A stretch of DNA of 64,000 bases, taken from Sisyra terminalis. Its lineage: Eukaryota; Arthropoda; Insecta; Neuroptera; Sisyridae. Made by a program: the position numbers and the translations under genes. The DNA lies in assembly GCA_958496175.1 (NCBI GenBank), contig OY292278.1:5456001-5520000 (forward strand). Reading direction: 5' to 3'. This document shows, one piece after another, positions 11,535 to 24,051 of the stretch. Numbering within the stretch: position 1 is the stretch's first letter; every line of letters begins with the position of its first letter. Under the pieces are notes generated by a model that was given only the letters and a program-made list of their open reading frames with translations, had not been told where the DNA came from and searched no databases.

Positions 11535-14500
11535 TTATGTGTTTTCTGTGGGTATATGGTTTTCGGAGGATATGAGCTTTCGTTTTTGGTGGATGTTGTA
11601 CATTTTTTCGATGATTAAAATCACCAGAGCTAGAATCATTCCGCCGGATAGGACAATAAATGCGGCGTAGATGTCGATTAGTTCAACGCTGACGAAGCTT
11701 TTTTGGCCATGGCATTGTGGTTTTTTGGCGTAGAAACGATTATATTCTCGATCTTTCATCCCCAGTTCTATCATCCTATTCATCCTGAAAGAAAAAGCAA
11801 ATATTTGATTTTAAAGTTTCAATTCTTCTTCGTTTTGTGACTGAATTTATTCTGTACGATAGAAGTTTTCATAAAATGTATACCCATTGGTATACATTTC
11901 AAGAAATTCTACGACTTCCCTTTAAAGTTTTGAATAAGATGTTGGCGTTTTTAGTCAAAAAGGTAATTAGTAAGTTAATTTGGGGAAAAAATAATCCAAT
12001 GCTTAGAAGCAATGAGACTATGAAGATTTCGGATTGAAATCTGATAATAAAATGATTCCAGGATTCAAAAACTATGAGGAAAATAGTAAGGCAGCAGTTG
12101 TAAAATTTTGATTTTCAAAGAACTGAATTCTCTGATGAAGAACTGATCTTTCCCTTGAACAATTAGGCACTGGGATTCCAAAAATGCATAATGTCAACAT
12201 TAAGTTGCACATCTCGAAGATTTCGTGATGCAATTTCGGATATCTTCAGAATTGAATCTTTCCGAAGATAATGTAAGAGAATACATGAAATTTACGAAGG
12301 TCTTTTCTAAATCGTAAGCAATATTGAACTGCATATGATACATACTACGTATTTTAACTACCAGAATTCACCTAAAACTATAAAAAAAGATCGAATTGAA
12401 CAGAAAGTTTTAAGATTCTTTAAAAATTACCATTGTGAGGAACTTCAATTTGCTCTGAAGTCCCTGAAATGCCAGTGATTTATCAATTGCAAAATGTGAT
12501 GTGGTGAATTGAAAAGTAAATTCTCTTAATTCAAAGAAATTTTTATGATACTTAACTGAAGATATTCCGTCCATTCATGACAAAACTAATTCTATTAAAT
12601 ATCCGTAAATTCTTTGCCTTTAATATTTTGGTGTTTCGAAACTTATGCCACCTCTAAAAACGTGTAGCCCTCGGCCCAGATCTCACGGGCCTGAATATGA
12701 TTTAAATACATGTAAATATAAATATTTAATATAAAATAAAAATTCCAATAATTATTAAAAAAAAATCCATGTTGTTTAAGTCCTTGTCTTTTTAAATATG
12801 ATAATTAATTGTGGGCAATAAGGACGAAGCTTCTTGTGGAATCTTATTTATTTTTTCGCCAACATTTCGTCAGTTATTCCTGACTTCTTCAGGGCTTTAT
12901 AATGAAAATATATAACATTTAAAAATAGCAACAACCATTGTCCAAATTATAAATACATAAATTACAATTCATAAGTCTTAGTCTATATAAACTGACGAAA
13001 CGTTGGCGAAAAAGTAAATAAGATTCCACAAAAAGCTTAATCCTTATTGCCCACAATTTAATTATTATATTTTAAAAGACAAGGATTTAAACAACATGGA
13101 TTTTTTTTTAATAATTATTAGAATTTTTATTTTATGTTAAATATTTATATGTATTTAAATCATATTCAGGCCCGTGAGATCTGGGCCGAGGGCTACACGT
13201 TTTTAGAGGTGGCATAAGTTTCGAAACACCAAAATGTTACAGGCAAAGAATTTACGGATATTTAATAGAATTAGTTTTGTCATGAATGGACGGAATATCT
13301 TCAGTTAAGTATCATAAAAATTTCTTTGAATTAAGAGAATTTAATTTTCAATTCACCACATCACATTTTGCAATTGATAAATCACTGGCATTTCAGGGAC
13401 TTCAGAGCAAATTGAAGATCGTCACAATGGTAATTTTTAAAGAATCTTAAAACTTTCTGGTCAATTCGATCCTTTTTTATAGTTTTAGGTGAATTCTGGT
13501 GGTTAAAATACGTAGTATGTATCATATGCAGTTCAATATTGCTTACGATTTAGAAAAGACCTTCGTAAATTTCATGCATTCTCTTACATTATCTTCGGAA
13601 AGATTCAATTCTGAAGATATCCGAAATTGCATCACGAAATCTTCAAGATGTGCAACTTAATGTTGACATTACTCTATGCATTTTTGGAATCCCAGTGCCT
13701 AATTGTTCAGGGGAAAGATCTTTTTCCACCCTGAAAAAAGGGAAAAGTTTCCAACTCTTGCCTAATAATGCCTTGGCATTATTATCTATTGAACCTTTGT
13801 TAATGCAAGAAATCGATTACGATGATAAAATCGATGGTTTTGTGCAAACTAAGACTAGAAAGAAGTTAATATCATAAATGATAGTTGGGAAACGGCTGTG
13901 CGTTATATTAATCTTTGAAAAATATTATTAAAATGAATAAGTTATACTTAAATATTCATAAGGAATTAATTTATAATTTAAATATTTGAAAATTAGATGT
14001 TTTATCTTTAAAATCACTTTGATATGGAACAACAAAGGTGGCATATCGAATATCAGCCAAGGATGGCATCAGTCCTAAATCCTCCACTGAGCTAAAAATC
14101 GACCACAAAACATTTTTAAGCCAATTACATAAAGCTGAATACAAAAAGAAGTATCATATTAACGTAAAAATGGATCGAATTTCTAATTGTAAAATCTTGG
14201 CCAAACGGAATGAAATGGACCCATTTCTTCAACGGATGATGATTGGAGAAGAAAAAGAGTTACAAATTACAACATTGATCAAAAACGATCATTGTAAAAC
14301 CGCATTGAAATAGCTCAAACGGTGGCCCACCATATAGTTCGGACATTACCAAGCAATTACTATCTTTTCCATGAACTGCAAAATTTCCTTAAAGATAAAA
14401 ATTGGCATTTAATGATTTGGCATATACTAAAGATTTTACACTAGCCCATTTAATATCATAAGTAATAATCCTTTTCATATGCACATTTGATATACAGGTG

Positions 14501-17500
14501 GAAGTAAAGATTGGCTCATTGGAGAAATAAAGATCCAAACTCGAATGAAGTAGCTTACTATTATAAAAGTTTCGATTATCAGGTGCTTGATATATTAGAA
14601 AATATATTGAAGCTCAGTCTAACAAAAAAAAAAACACCTCCGGTTTAAGTAAACCTTAGATTTACCTACCAACAATACGTTTTTGCAAGAAGTGGTTCAA
14701 TTCACAAAAAATCCACAAGTACATTTTCAAATTGAACATCTAAGTTCCGATTTAATGACAAAAAATGCATATAATTTATCAACGCATCGTCTTATTGGTG
14801 AATTTCCCAAAAATTATGGAACGCAAGTTGACGAATTTTTGAAATTTTCTGCAGATAAAATGAAAATTGCTAAGCCACAATTGAGACGACAAAACTAATG
14901 TGCAATATGGAATAAGTTTCGATTTGGACTGCATCGAAATTTTATAAACTGCTTATTGTAATTGATAAAGACTTATTTGCTCTGCAAGTCAAAGTTTTTG
15001 AGACAATTGTTATGATACGGAGAAAAGAATTTGGAAAATATTTCATTAAAGTATTTAAAAGAAAAATTAGAAATACTAATAATTCATCAAGGAAGCATCT
15101 ACTATAACGTCATCCCATTTTTGGAGCATCTCCTGATGGATTAACAGATAATGCTATCCTTGAAATTAAATGTCCTCCAATTAAAAAAACATTGAGCTAA
15201 TTTTTAATAAAACATTAAATTAATTTTAAGTGCATTGTGCAAATGCAGTAACAAATGTTGTTGACCAATAAGAAAATCGAAATCTTTTTAAAAAAAGTAT
15301 AAAGTATTATACATGACTATGAATACGGGCCTAAGACTTGTGAATTGTAATTTATTTATTTATAATTTTGACAATAGTTGTTGCTATTTTTAAATGTTAT
15401 GTATTTTCATTATAGAGTCCTGAAGAAGTCAGGAATAACTGACGAAATGTTGGCGAAAAAATAAATAAGATTCCACAAGAAGAAGCTACGTCCTTATTGC
15501 CCACAATTTAATTATTATATTTAAAAAGACAAGGCCTTAACCCCATGGATTAATAAAAAATTTACCAGATTTTGAAAAGTTCCAAATAAGGCGTCCGTTT
15601 TTGAACTGCATACCACGGATCCAAAATTTTGATAAAGGCAATTTCGTGCAAACCACATTTTTGGCTTTCTTGAAACAATTTTCCGACGATTTGATAACCG
15701 ACTCCCAATTCCATATGAAATCCAAAGAATTCATCACGCATTCGTCTCACGCCCTCCTCCAACGATACAAACGACGGTTTTTGACCTGGTGGAGCAATTT
15801 TTTTCGCATAGAGTTCCCGATGAGTTGGACCTGTATGAGTCTAATAACGCCATAAATTGTAATGTAATTTTAATGCTTTAAATTTAAAACTTACTTTGAA
15901 GTAATAATAGTTGTAAACTACATCTTGAGCTGCTAATTTAATGCGTGAATGTAATAGGTCTTCGACGGTTAGTATACTAAAGCTGGTTGATTGAATTAGG
16001 GCGATTATATTCGCCGAGTATGAGGTGAAGATAACCATGATGAAGAGGAATAAAAAAATGATAATTATACGACTTGGATAGCTTCGAGGTTCTACTGGAG
16101 TCCCTTGTTGGCAAATTGCTCCAACACTTAATAAAACAACATCACCAATTCCAGCTCGAAGTCGTTGTTTTATTCCGGTATTCTAAAAAATGTTTCGTGA
16201 TTAAATCTAATTGGTTGGTTCTTTGGGGTTTTTTTTATTGATACCTCATCATTTTGTGGTTTAGCCCATTCCCAGATTAACGTTCCATACAACGCAATTC
16301 CAACTATAACAATTAAAAATCCGCTAGAAAGCCAAACTGATCGGGAAAATGGTAAAGTGAAAACATTCGATACGTAAGATAAAGGTGGTTGGCGAAAGAC
16401 AAATTTCGCGTTGGTTCTTGCAATTGGGGCAATATATTCGATAATTGGAACTCGATCAGCCGTTAAAAGTAATCCAGTTCCTAAAATTTAAAAGAAATGA
16501 CTCAAAGAAATCAAAGATTTTACGTACCGGAAAAAATTCGGGAAACAAACCGCCAACGTCGGCTTGTTTTTGTTGTAAATGCCCGACCATTCCCGTAAAT
16601 TGTGTGGTATTTGGAATACGATATCCCCAAGTATTAACAAACAAATATTTTCCGGTTGCGTTCAACGCATCCATCAGAAAATTGGTAAAAAAAAAGTTAA
16701 TCTTTGAAACTGCATCGATTCTTATATTTCTATAAAAATTTTAAAAAAAAAATAGGAAAAGGATATATCTTTTTTTTGTATTTGAAAAAACTTACTTAAA
16801 TTCGTACCAGTTATTCAATGTCAGGTTGTTTGTATAGACCACACTGGCCGTTAATTCGGCTCGTTGCAAATTTTGACGTCGTCGTGAAATTATTTCGGAA
16901 GATCTCAAATCCAAAATGCTTGGTTTTGGTGGTTTCCAGAGTCCGTATTTTTCAAAAATTACCGGTAGTTGCGGTTGAATTTTGTATGGTTGGTGTAACA
17001 AATATTCGGTTCGATTTGTGTTTGGATTGATCTTGATTGTTGAAACGACAACTTCACTGTCGATTAAGACATTTAATGGTGTGAATATTTTCGTTAAATA
17101 ATCGGGAGACGTATCCAGAGATTCATTGCCAAATATTAGCCAACGATATGGACGAGCAAATAAGCGTTTTTGATTGGCCTAAATGCAAGAAAAGAGAAGA
17201 TTAGTAAGTGTTTTGAGTTCTAAAATCATCCCAAAAGGATAGAATTCTGGTCTGGAAATGTAAAGTTTGATATTTGATAAGTGATTTTGATTCTAGTTTC
17301 TGAAAAAGTGTAAGTTTTTGACGAAACGATAGTCGTATAACGTAACGTAAAAATCATTGCGTAATTTATGGAAGAAACCACAAAGCGAAATTTAAAATCG
17401 CACAAAAGTTTGTCCCATTTTTCCTTTACAAAGTATCAAATCAAAGGCGACAATTACATTGTTGACGTATAGGCAATCAGTTATTAGCGGAAATGTAAGA

Positions 17501-18161
17501 TAATTGCCTATACGTCAATCGTCCTGCTAGTACTGTTGATAATGTAATCTGTAGATTTATTTAAGGAAAATATATAAAATTAATTTTTTTAAATCAACTA
17601 AAATCAACTTTTTAAATATCAATCAAAAATTTGGTCCCATTTTTTTCGTTTTGCCGTAAATTCCAACACGTTTTTTTCAGTCATTTTATAACCAAAAAAA
17701 AAATTCTGTGAACCATTTTCACGATAAAATTTTTCGACAATCAATCATTTAAATTTCCATTATTGCAGTACTTACCGATTTTAAAAAGACATCTCCCTTT
17801 GCACAATTCAAATCCACAACAAAGAGAATTTGATTGTCGAAACGTGACGGTTGAAAAGTAAAATCGTTGTCAATCAAACTTATCACACTAAAGTGTGAAA
17901 AATGTTTCACCCGTTTGTACAAATGTAAAATATCATCTAAAAATCCATTATTACATTAACTATTTTAAATTATCAAAACAAAGAAACAAACGAACTATTA
18001 TTCCAACAAAGTAATGCCATGATTCGTGTCGCTCGATTTTCCATTTTTAAGTGTAAATCCAACAATCCAATTTTGTCGTTTTCATTGTTCCAAATCAAAG
18101 AATTTGACAAATTCGTCTTGAAAATAATAATAATTGTCAGGTACAAGTAAGATTTATTCAT
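11535..18161 (-). CDS. Ionotropic receptor, IR75-like, tandem copy 1
   Basis: Predicted ligand-gated cation channel of the insect IR family (glutamate-receptor-like), probably an odour or acid sensor in sensory dendrites. Exons (minus): 17996-18161, 17776-17936, 16796-17178, 16551-16729, 16245-16480, 15895-16182, 15566-15840, 11535-11784. They sum to 1938 nt, 645 aa, in frame throughout. Features: N-terminal signal peptide (about 1-20), ligand-binding S1 half with TADR (303-306), FRQPPLSYVSNVF (325-337), TM1 about 345-366, pore segment with CQQGT (399-403), TM2 ending in SYSANIIALI (429-438), S2 half with EEGVRRM and DPWYAVQK, TM3 about 601-622, short tail. IR75 assignment rests on FRQPPLSY, CQQG and the C-terminal layout. 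A transposon cluster enlarges the last intron to 3.8 kb, yet both splice sites (GTAAAT donor, TTTCAG acceptor) persist, so the gene may still work. Confidence 0.9.
13560..13877 (+). pseudogene. hAT transposase C-terminal (dimerisation) fragment
   Basis: The frame ending at 13877 encodes GIPVPNCSGERSFSTLKKGK, then LALLSIEPLL and a run of Asp (DYDDKIDGF). This is the signature of the hAT C-terminal domain, also seen in ZMYM/P52rIPK-like domesticated proteins: a SxERSFSxLK motif followed by LALLSIE. Upstream sequence has the same flavour but in other frames, so it is frameshifted and dead. A mirror-image copy of the same region lies at 12150-12300 on the minus strand. Confidence 0.7.
14038..14313 (+). 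pseudogene. Unidentified 91-codon open frame in the transposon insert
   Basis: The frame runs from an ATG-less upstream context (nominal start GTG/ATG region at 14038) to a TAG near 14311. It is rich in Lys and contains DHKTFLSQLHKAEYKKKY and MDPFLQRMMIGEEKE, a protein-like composition that I do not recognise. It precedes the YqaJ-like remnant on the same strand and may be another piece of the same element. It could equally be chance. Confidence 0.25.
14683..15200 (+). pseudogene. YqaJ-type nuclease remnant of a DNA transposon
   Basis: At 15123-15200 one frame reads GASPDGLTDNAILEIKCP and stops. GASPDGL followed by EIKCP is the catalytic core pattern of YqaJ/lambda-exonuclease-like nucleases carried by some eukaryotic transposons. 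About 200 bp upstream, near 14905-14960, a frame with WNKFRFGLHRNF resembles the usual start of that domain. The open frame at 14683-14898 (71 codons, containing NYGTQVDEFLKFSADKMK) lies just before it. Frames do not connect, so the gene is broken. Confidence 0.5.
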
Positions 18162-18191
18162 TTTGAGATAATTAAATGAATGGAAACGGGC

Positions 18192-18199
18192 TTTTTATA
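18192..18199 (-). promoter_or_regulatory. TATA box of receptor copy 1
   Basis: TATAAAAA on the minus strand begins 38 nt upstream of the ATG at 18161. The same spacing is found at copy 2, which implies a leader of only about ten nucleotides if transcription starts about 30 nt downstream of the box. Confidence 0.55.
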
Positions 18200-20852
18200 C
18201 TTTTCCGGAACCACATATTTATGCTTCCTTTAAATTGGAAAAGTTTTCGGAACTAATTGATTTAATTGAAATAATTATAGTTTTTGTTATACTTATGTGA
18301 TTTTTTCCAAGTAAATTGATTTCCGTCATCAATTGTTGAACGTTGGACTTATTTTAGGGTAAAATAATTAAATCAAATGTGAGAGCAAAACCAGAAACGG
18401 TTTGATTGAATATTTTTTCCTTTTTTAAAGAATTTTCTTTAATCGACTTGATTAATAATTGGCATATGGCAGGGTTCACATATTTGAAGTTAGTAAAATA
18501 ATATTGATGACCTTTCGTTAAAAAAAAGGAGAAACTTTTGGAATTTCAAATATGTTGAATGATTACAAACCATAGACTTCTGGACTGAACTATGGATGAA
18601 GAATTACAATTTCAATATTACTTTTAACTAATTCTGCATATCTAGTTTATGAAGTCACCGAAGTATCATTCATTGAGAAAAAGATGTTACATTTTTTTTA
18701 CGAGAAACGGCTTTTAGCCAAATCTTACCGAAGTTTGGGAAATTTTTTCCTTTATTTAGAAAAAATATTTCATTGGTTTCGGAATCGAAACTTTGATACG
18801 AAATATCTTGAAGACGGGCCATTGAAGAACTTTGTACCAATTGAAATATTAAATATTAATCAAGAACATCGTAATATCACTAAGTTTGATATTGTCTGAC
18901 CAAAAGTCATTTCCCATGTGCAAATTGCGGGATATTGTTAATAAAGATCAGAATCACTGGCAATTAGAAGTTTCTAATGGTAACTAGATGATTTTTTTGC
19001 TGAAAAATAAGTCTGAATAGTAATTTTTACGAAAAATAATTAATGCCACTTAGAAATCACTTATGAAAAATGAATCAATTTTGATAAGTAGATTATACTG
19101 ATACCGCGTTAATCGTAAGCAATATTTTTTTCCTTCTAAGAATAATAAGGATAAACTTTAAGTTTTTAGATTGGTTTTGCCAAATAATTTACTTTTGTCT
19201 TTATTTTTTTTTTTGAAATAAAAAGAAACGTTAATGTTTATTATCATCAATTCGAGGACTAAAGAGAAATTTTAATATTTTTTCAATTTTTTGACGCAAC
19301 CATCAATTTTATGAGAAAATTTTATAGGACATTTTTTGTAAAGCGCTTTTTTCCTATAACTTATCTCTATAAAAGTTTTTCATATTTTTCACAGGTCCTA
19401 AGTTATTTAACTAAAATAAAAAAAAAATATGTTAAACATATAATTCAGGGAATTTTCAGTTTAATGCAAATAACTTAGGACCTGTGAAAAATACCAAAAA
19501 CTTTTATGGAGATAAGTTATAGAAAAAATAGTGCTCTACAAAAAATGTCCATTAAAATTTTCTCATAAAATTGATGGTTGCGTCAAAAAATTGAAAAAAT
19601 ATTAAAATTTCTCTTTAGTTCAACTTGGATCTCGAATAAGTTTTGAAGGAATAAATATATCAAAAACTTGTACAAAACCTTTTTTGTAGATTATTCAATT
19701 TTCTACAAGAATATACCTTGGTCATTCCAAAATATTGTCACCAACGTGAGCTATAAAATTCCAAAGTGCAAGAGAATATTGTTCCCATGAGAAATTTTAA
19801 TGTTTTTTCAATTTTTTGACGCAACAATCAATTTTCTGAGAAACTTTTATAAAACATTTTTTGTATAGCAGGTTTGTTGTATAACTTATCTTAATAAAAG
19901 TTTTTGATATTTTTCACAGGTCCTAAGTTATTTGCATTAAATTGAAAATTCCCTGAATTATTATATTTTTAACATTAAAACTTTTTTTTTTATTTTAATT
20001 AAATAACTTAGAACCTGTGAAAAATATCAAAAACTTTTATAGAGATAAGTTATAAAAAAAAAAAGTGTTATACAAAAAATGTCCTATAAAATTTTCTCAT
20101 AAAATTGATGGTTGCGTCAAAAAATTGAAAAAATATTAAAATTTATCTTTAGCTCAACTTTGACCTCAAATAACTTTTGAAAGAATAAATATATCAAAAA
20201 CTTGTACGAGACCTTTTTTGTAGATCGTTCAATTTTCTACAAGAATATACCTTGGTCATTCCGAAATATTGTCACCAACGTGAGCTATAAAATTCCAAAG
20301 TGCAAGAGAATCTTGTTCCCATGTTATTTAAATGGAAAATCGAAATTTGCGATGCGGCACCTCTTAATATTAAGAGCTTAAACTTTCACAGGATTTTTTT
20401 TGTCATTCCCAAAAATATTTTCGATATAATTAATGAAAAAAAAAATAATCATTTTTTTGGAATCAGTCTAATATTTATGTAAGTATAAATATTAGTGTCT
20501 GTTACTTCTACTCAAAATTCAAAAAAAAAAAATTATAAAAGTTTAAATAAAGCAACTATATAATAAAGAACCAAACTTAAGAAACTATTGGAAATAACGA
20601 TGATACTTTATTAAATAATTATAATTTTGATTTAGTTATAAACTTACTTTTATGTTTAAAATAATATATTAAATCAATTTTTATAGCAATTAAAGAAAAT
20701 TAAATTTAATTTAAATCAAACCTTAAATCTAAATAAGCAGGTTGTAAAAGTACAAATCTTTTCGAGTTTTGCAATCATTTTACTTCAATGAGACAAATTA
20801 TCATTTTGAAATTCGTCAATATTAATGAAAGGAATTGTAAAATTCAAACTAT
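18200..20852. other. Intergenic region between receptor copies 1 and 2
   Basis: From 18640 to 19080 lies the diverged dispersed sequence also present at 10560-10870 (ATCTAGTTTATGAAGTCACC, ACGGCTTTTAGCCAAATCTT, CGGGCCATTGAAG). From 19261 to 20330 there are two tandem hairpin units, listed separately. The rest is AT-rich and has no coding potential. The last ~100 bases (TTTACTTCAATGAGACAAAT) match the equivalent position downstream of copy 1. Confidence 0.6.
19261..20330. repeat. Two tandem ~530 bp units, each with a long hairpin
   Basis: Unit 1 (about 19261-19787) and unit 2 (about 19788-20315) each begin with a near-perfect inverted repeat. Arms are about 165 bp, centred near 19440 and 19967, from AGAAATTTTAATATTTTTTC and TTTTTTGACGCAACCATC inward to CACAGGTCCTAAGTTATTT. 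A shared tail of about 155 bp follows: ATAAATATATCAAAAACTTG, ATACCTTGGTCATTCC, CACCAACGTGAGCTATAAAA. Unit 2 has a slightly longer centre. No open frame. This is probably a non-autonomous foldback element duplicated in tandem. Confidence 0.85.
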
Positions 20853-23800
20853 TTATTTATATTCCATGTGTATGTGCTTTTCAGAGGATAAGAGCTTTCG
20901 TTTTTGGAGGATGTTGTACAATTTTTCCATGATTAAAATCACCAAAGCCAGAACTATTCCGCCGGATAGGACAATGAATGCGGCGTAGACGTCGATAAGT
21001 TCAACACTGACGAAGCTTTTTTGGCCATGGCATTGTGGTTTTTTGGCAAAAAATCGATTGAATTCTCGGTCTTTCATCCCCAATTCTATCATTCTATTCA
21101 TCCTTAATGAAAAAGCAAATAGTTATTAATATTTTATTCAAAAACAATTCCCCATTTGTCTCCTGAGCAACCCTAAAGTTTCAACTCTTTATAAGCTGCA
21201 ACCGGTACTTTTTATTAAACTCTATTTGAATCTATATGTAGGTATTCATTTCAATAAAATTATATAACTTTCCTTTAAAGTTTTGTATAGGAAATTGGTG
21301 TTTTCAAGAAGGTGATTAGTGAACTCAATTTTTATAATTTGGTAAAATAATCCAAGGTTGAAGAACTTTATGAGACCAATAGTATGACAGCAATTGTAAA
21401 TTTTAGAATTTCGAAGAATTGATTTAAAAATATAAAGAAAATGTATACCAGATTTTGAATAGTTCCAAATAAGGCGTTCCTTTTTGAACCGCATACCATG
21501 GATCCAATAATTTAAAGTAGGAAATTTCGTGTAAACCACATTTTTGACTTTCTTGAAACAGTTCACCCACAATTTGATAACCAGCCCCCAATTCCATAAA
21601 AAATCCAAAGAACTCATCCCGCATTCGTCTCACACCTTCCTCCAACGACATAAACGCGGGTTTTTGACCTGGTGGAGCAATTTTTTTCGCATAGATTTCC
21701 TGATGAGTTGGACCTGAATACGTCTAATACAGCCATAAAATTGCTATTTAATTTTGATGCTTTAAATTTTAAACTTACTTTGAAGTAATAATAGTTGTAA
21801 ACTACATCTTGAGCTGCTAATTTAATTCGCGAATGTAATAGATCTTCGACGGTTAGTATACTAAAGCTGGTTGATTGAATCAGGGCGATTATATTCGCCG
21901 AGTATGAGGTAAAGATAACCATGATGAAGAGAAATAAAAAAATGATAATTATACGACTTGGATAACTTCGAGGTTCTAATGGAGTCCCTTGTTGGCAAAT
22001 TGCTCCAACACTTAATAAAGCAACATCACTAATTCCAGCTCGTAGTCGTCGTTTAATTCCGATATTCTAAAAATGTTTTGTGATTAATTCGAGTTGGATA
22101 TTTGTTTGGGAGTTTTCTCATTGATACCTCATCAGTTTGTGGTCTGGCCCATTCCCAAATTAAAGTCCCGTACAATGCAATTCCTACTATAACAATTAAT
22201 AATCCGCTGGCAAGCCAAACTGAATGGGAAAATGGTAAAGTGAAAACATTGGACACGTAAGACAATGGTGGTTGGCGAAAGACAAATTTAGCGTTAGTTC
22301 TTGTTATTGGGGCTATATATTCCATAATTGGAATTCGATCAGCCGTAAACAGTAATCCGGTTCCTAAAATTTAAAAAAATAATTAAAAAATGCAAAAGAT
22401 TTCATGTAAAGAAAAAAGGGAAACAAACCTCCAATGTCTGCTTCTTTTCGTTGCAAATGTCCGACCATTCCGGAAAATTGGGTGCTATTTGGAATTCGAT
22501 ATCCCCATGTATTAACAAATAAATATTTTCCGGTTGCATTTAAAACATCCATCAGATAGTTGGTGAAATAAAAAACCGTTTTTGAAACACCATCCACTTT
22601 AATGTTTCTACAAATTTAACAAAATATATAAAAAAGCAATACTCTTTTTGCCTTAAAACTTACTTAAACTCGTACCAAGTGGTCAAAGTTATGTTGTTTG
22701 TATAGACCACACTGGCCGTCAATTCGGCTTGTTGCAAATTTTGACGTCGTCGTGAAATTATTTCGGATGATCTCAAATCCAAAATGCTTTTTTTTGGTGG
22801 TTTCCAAACTCCATATTTCTCGACAATTATCGGTAGTTGCGGTTGAATTTTGTATGGTTGGTGCAACAAATATTCGGTTTGATTTGTGTTTGGATTGATC
22901 TTGATTGTTGAAACGACAACTTCGCTGTCGATTAAGACGTTTAAGGGTCTGAATATTTTCGATAAATAATCGGGAGACGTATCCAGAGATTCATTGCCAA
23001 ATATTAGCCAACGATATGGACGAGCGAATAAACGTTTTTGATTGGCCTAAATGCATCGAAAAAGAAAATTAGTAGGTGTTTTGAAATTTAAAGTCATTCC
23101 AAAAGGATGGAATTCTGGTTTGGAAATGTTAACTTTGATATTTGCTAAGTTATTATGAGAATTGTAAATTTGGGTATTCCACGAATTTTAAACGATTAGC
23201 ATATCACTTAAACGAAAAAAAATATTGTGTTATATACCTGAGGAACCTCAAAGTTAAATTTATTACCATTACAATAGTTTTTCGCGTTTTTTCTTAACAA
23301 AGTTATATAGTAACAAAGGGGACAATTACATTGCTAAAGTATAGGCAATTTTATAGCTGAACTGTAAAACGGTTGCCTATATGTCAATCGTCCTGCTAAT
23401 ACTGTTAGTAATGTAGATCTGTAGAATTTTTTAAGAGAAATACATATGACTGATTTTTTTAAATCAATAAAAATATTATTAAATTATTATGCAATTTCAA
23501 TGAAAAATTTTGAGAAATTTTTTTCGTTTTGTCACAGATTCCATCACGGTTGCAACCAAAAAAATTTATGAACCATTTTCACGATAAAAATTGTCTACAA
23601 TCAATCATTTAAATTTCCATTATTGCAATGCTTACCGATTTTAAAAAGACAGCCGCCTTTGTACAATTCAAATCCACAACAAAGAGAATTTGATTGTCGA
23701 AATATGACGGTTGAAAAGTAAAACCATTGTCAATCAAACTTATCACACTAAAGTGTGAAAAATGCTTCACCCGTTTGTACAAATGTAAAATATCATCTAA

Positions 23801-24021
23801 AAATTCATTATTAAATTAACTATTTTAAATTGTCAAAACAAATAAATAAACTAACTATTATTCCAACAAAGTAAAGCCATTATTCGCGTGGGTCGATTTT
23901 CCATTTTTAAGTGCAAATCCAACAATCCAATTTTTTCATTTTCATTGTTCCAAACCAACGATTTTGATAAATTGGTTTTGAAAATCAATATAAGTGTTAA
24001 ATACAAGTAAACGTTATTCAT
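20853..24021 (-). CDS. Ionotropic receptor, IR75-like, tandem copy 2
   Basis: Close paralogue of copy 1 with the same predicted role. Exons (minus): 23856-24021, 23636-23796, 22664-23046, 22429-22607, 22128-22363, 21779-22066, 21449-21723, 20853-21102. Lengths are 166, 161, 383, 179, 236, 288, 275 and 250 nt, identical exon by exon to copy 1, giving 645 aa. The start is MNNVYLYLTLIL, a signal peptide. Conserved points: TADR in S1, FRQPPLSYVSN, TM1, CQQGT pore, SYSANIIALI, EEGVRRM, DPWYAVQK, TM3 with ELIDVYAAFIVLSGG. Splice sites are canonical, including an unusual but conserved GTTTGT donor after exon 4 and a GTTAGT donor after exon 1. Introns are short (about 55 to 590 bp) and free of transposons. 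Nothing suggests inactivation. Confidence 0.9.
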
Positions 24022-24051
24022 TTTGAGATAATTAAATGAATTAAAACGAGC

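Larger units (their letters stand above)
12130..15545. mobile_element. Composite transposon insertion in the last intron of receptor copy 1
   Basis: Alignment by eye with the equivalent intron of copy 2 (21103-21448) shows shared sequence up to about 12125 and again from about 15545, so about 3.4 kb was inserted after the duplication. The insert contains an inverted pair of hAT fragments (arms about 12140-12780 and 13085-13720) and a ~205 bp terminal repeat seen inverted at 12780-12990 and 15335-15540. A truncated third copy of that repeat lies near 12985-13085. Further right are YqaJ-like coding debris and two unidentified short open frames. At least two elements are nested. Confidence 0.75.

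Noticed and set aside
16445..17030. Plus-strand open frames opposite receptor exons
   Set aside because: They are antisense to well-supported exons and shared by the paralogue only because the exons are.
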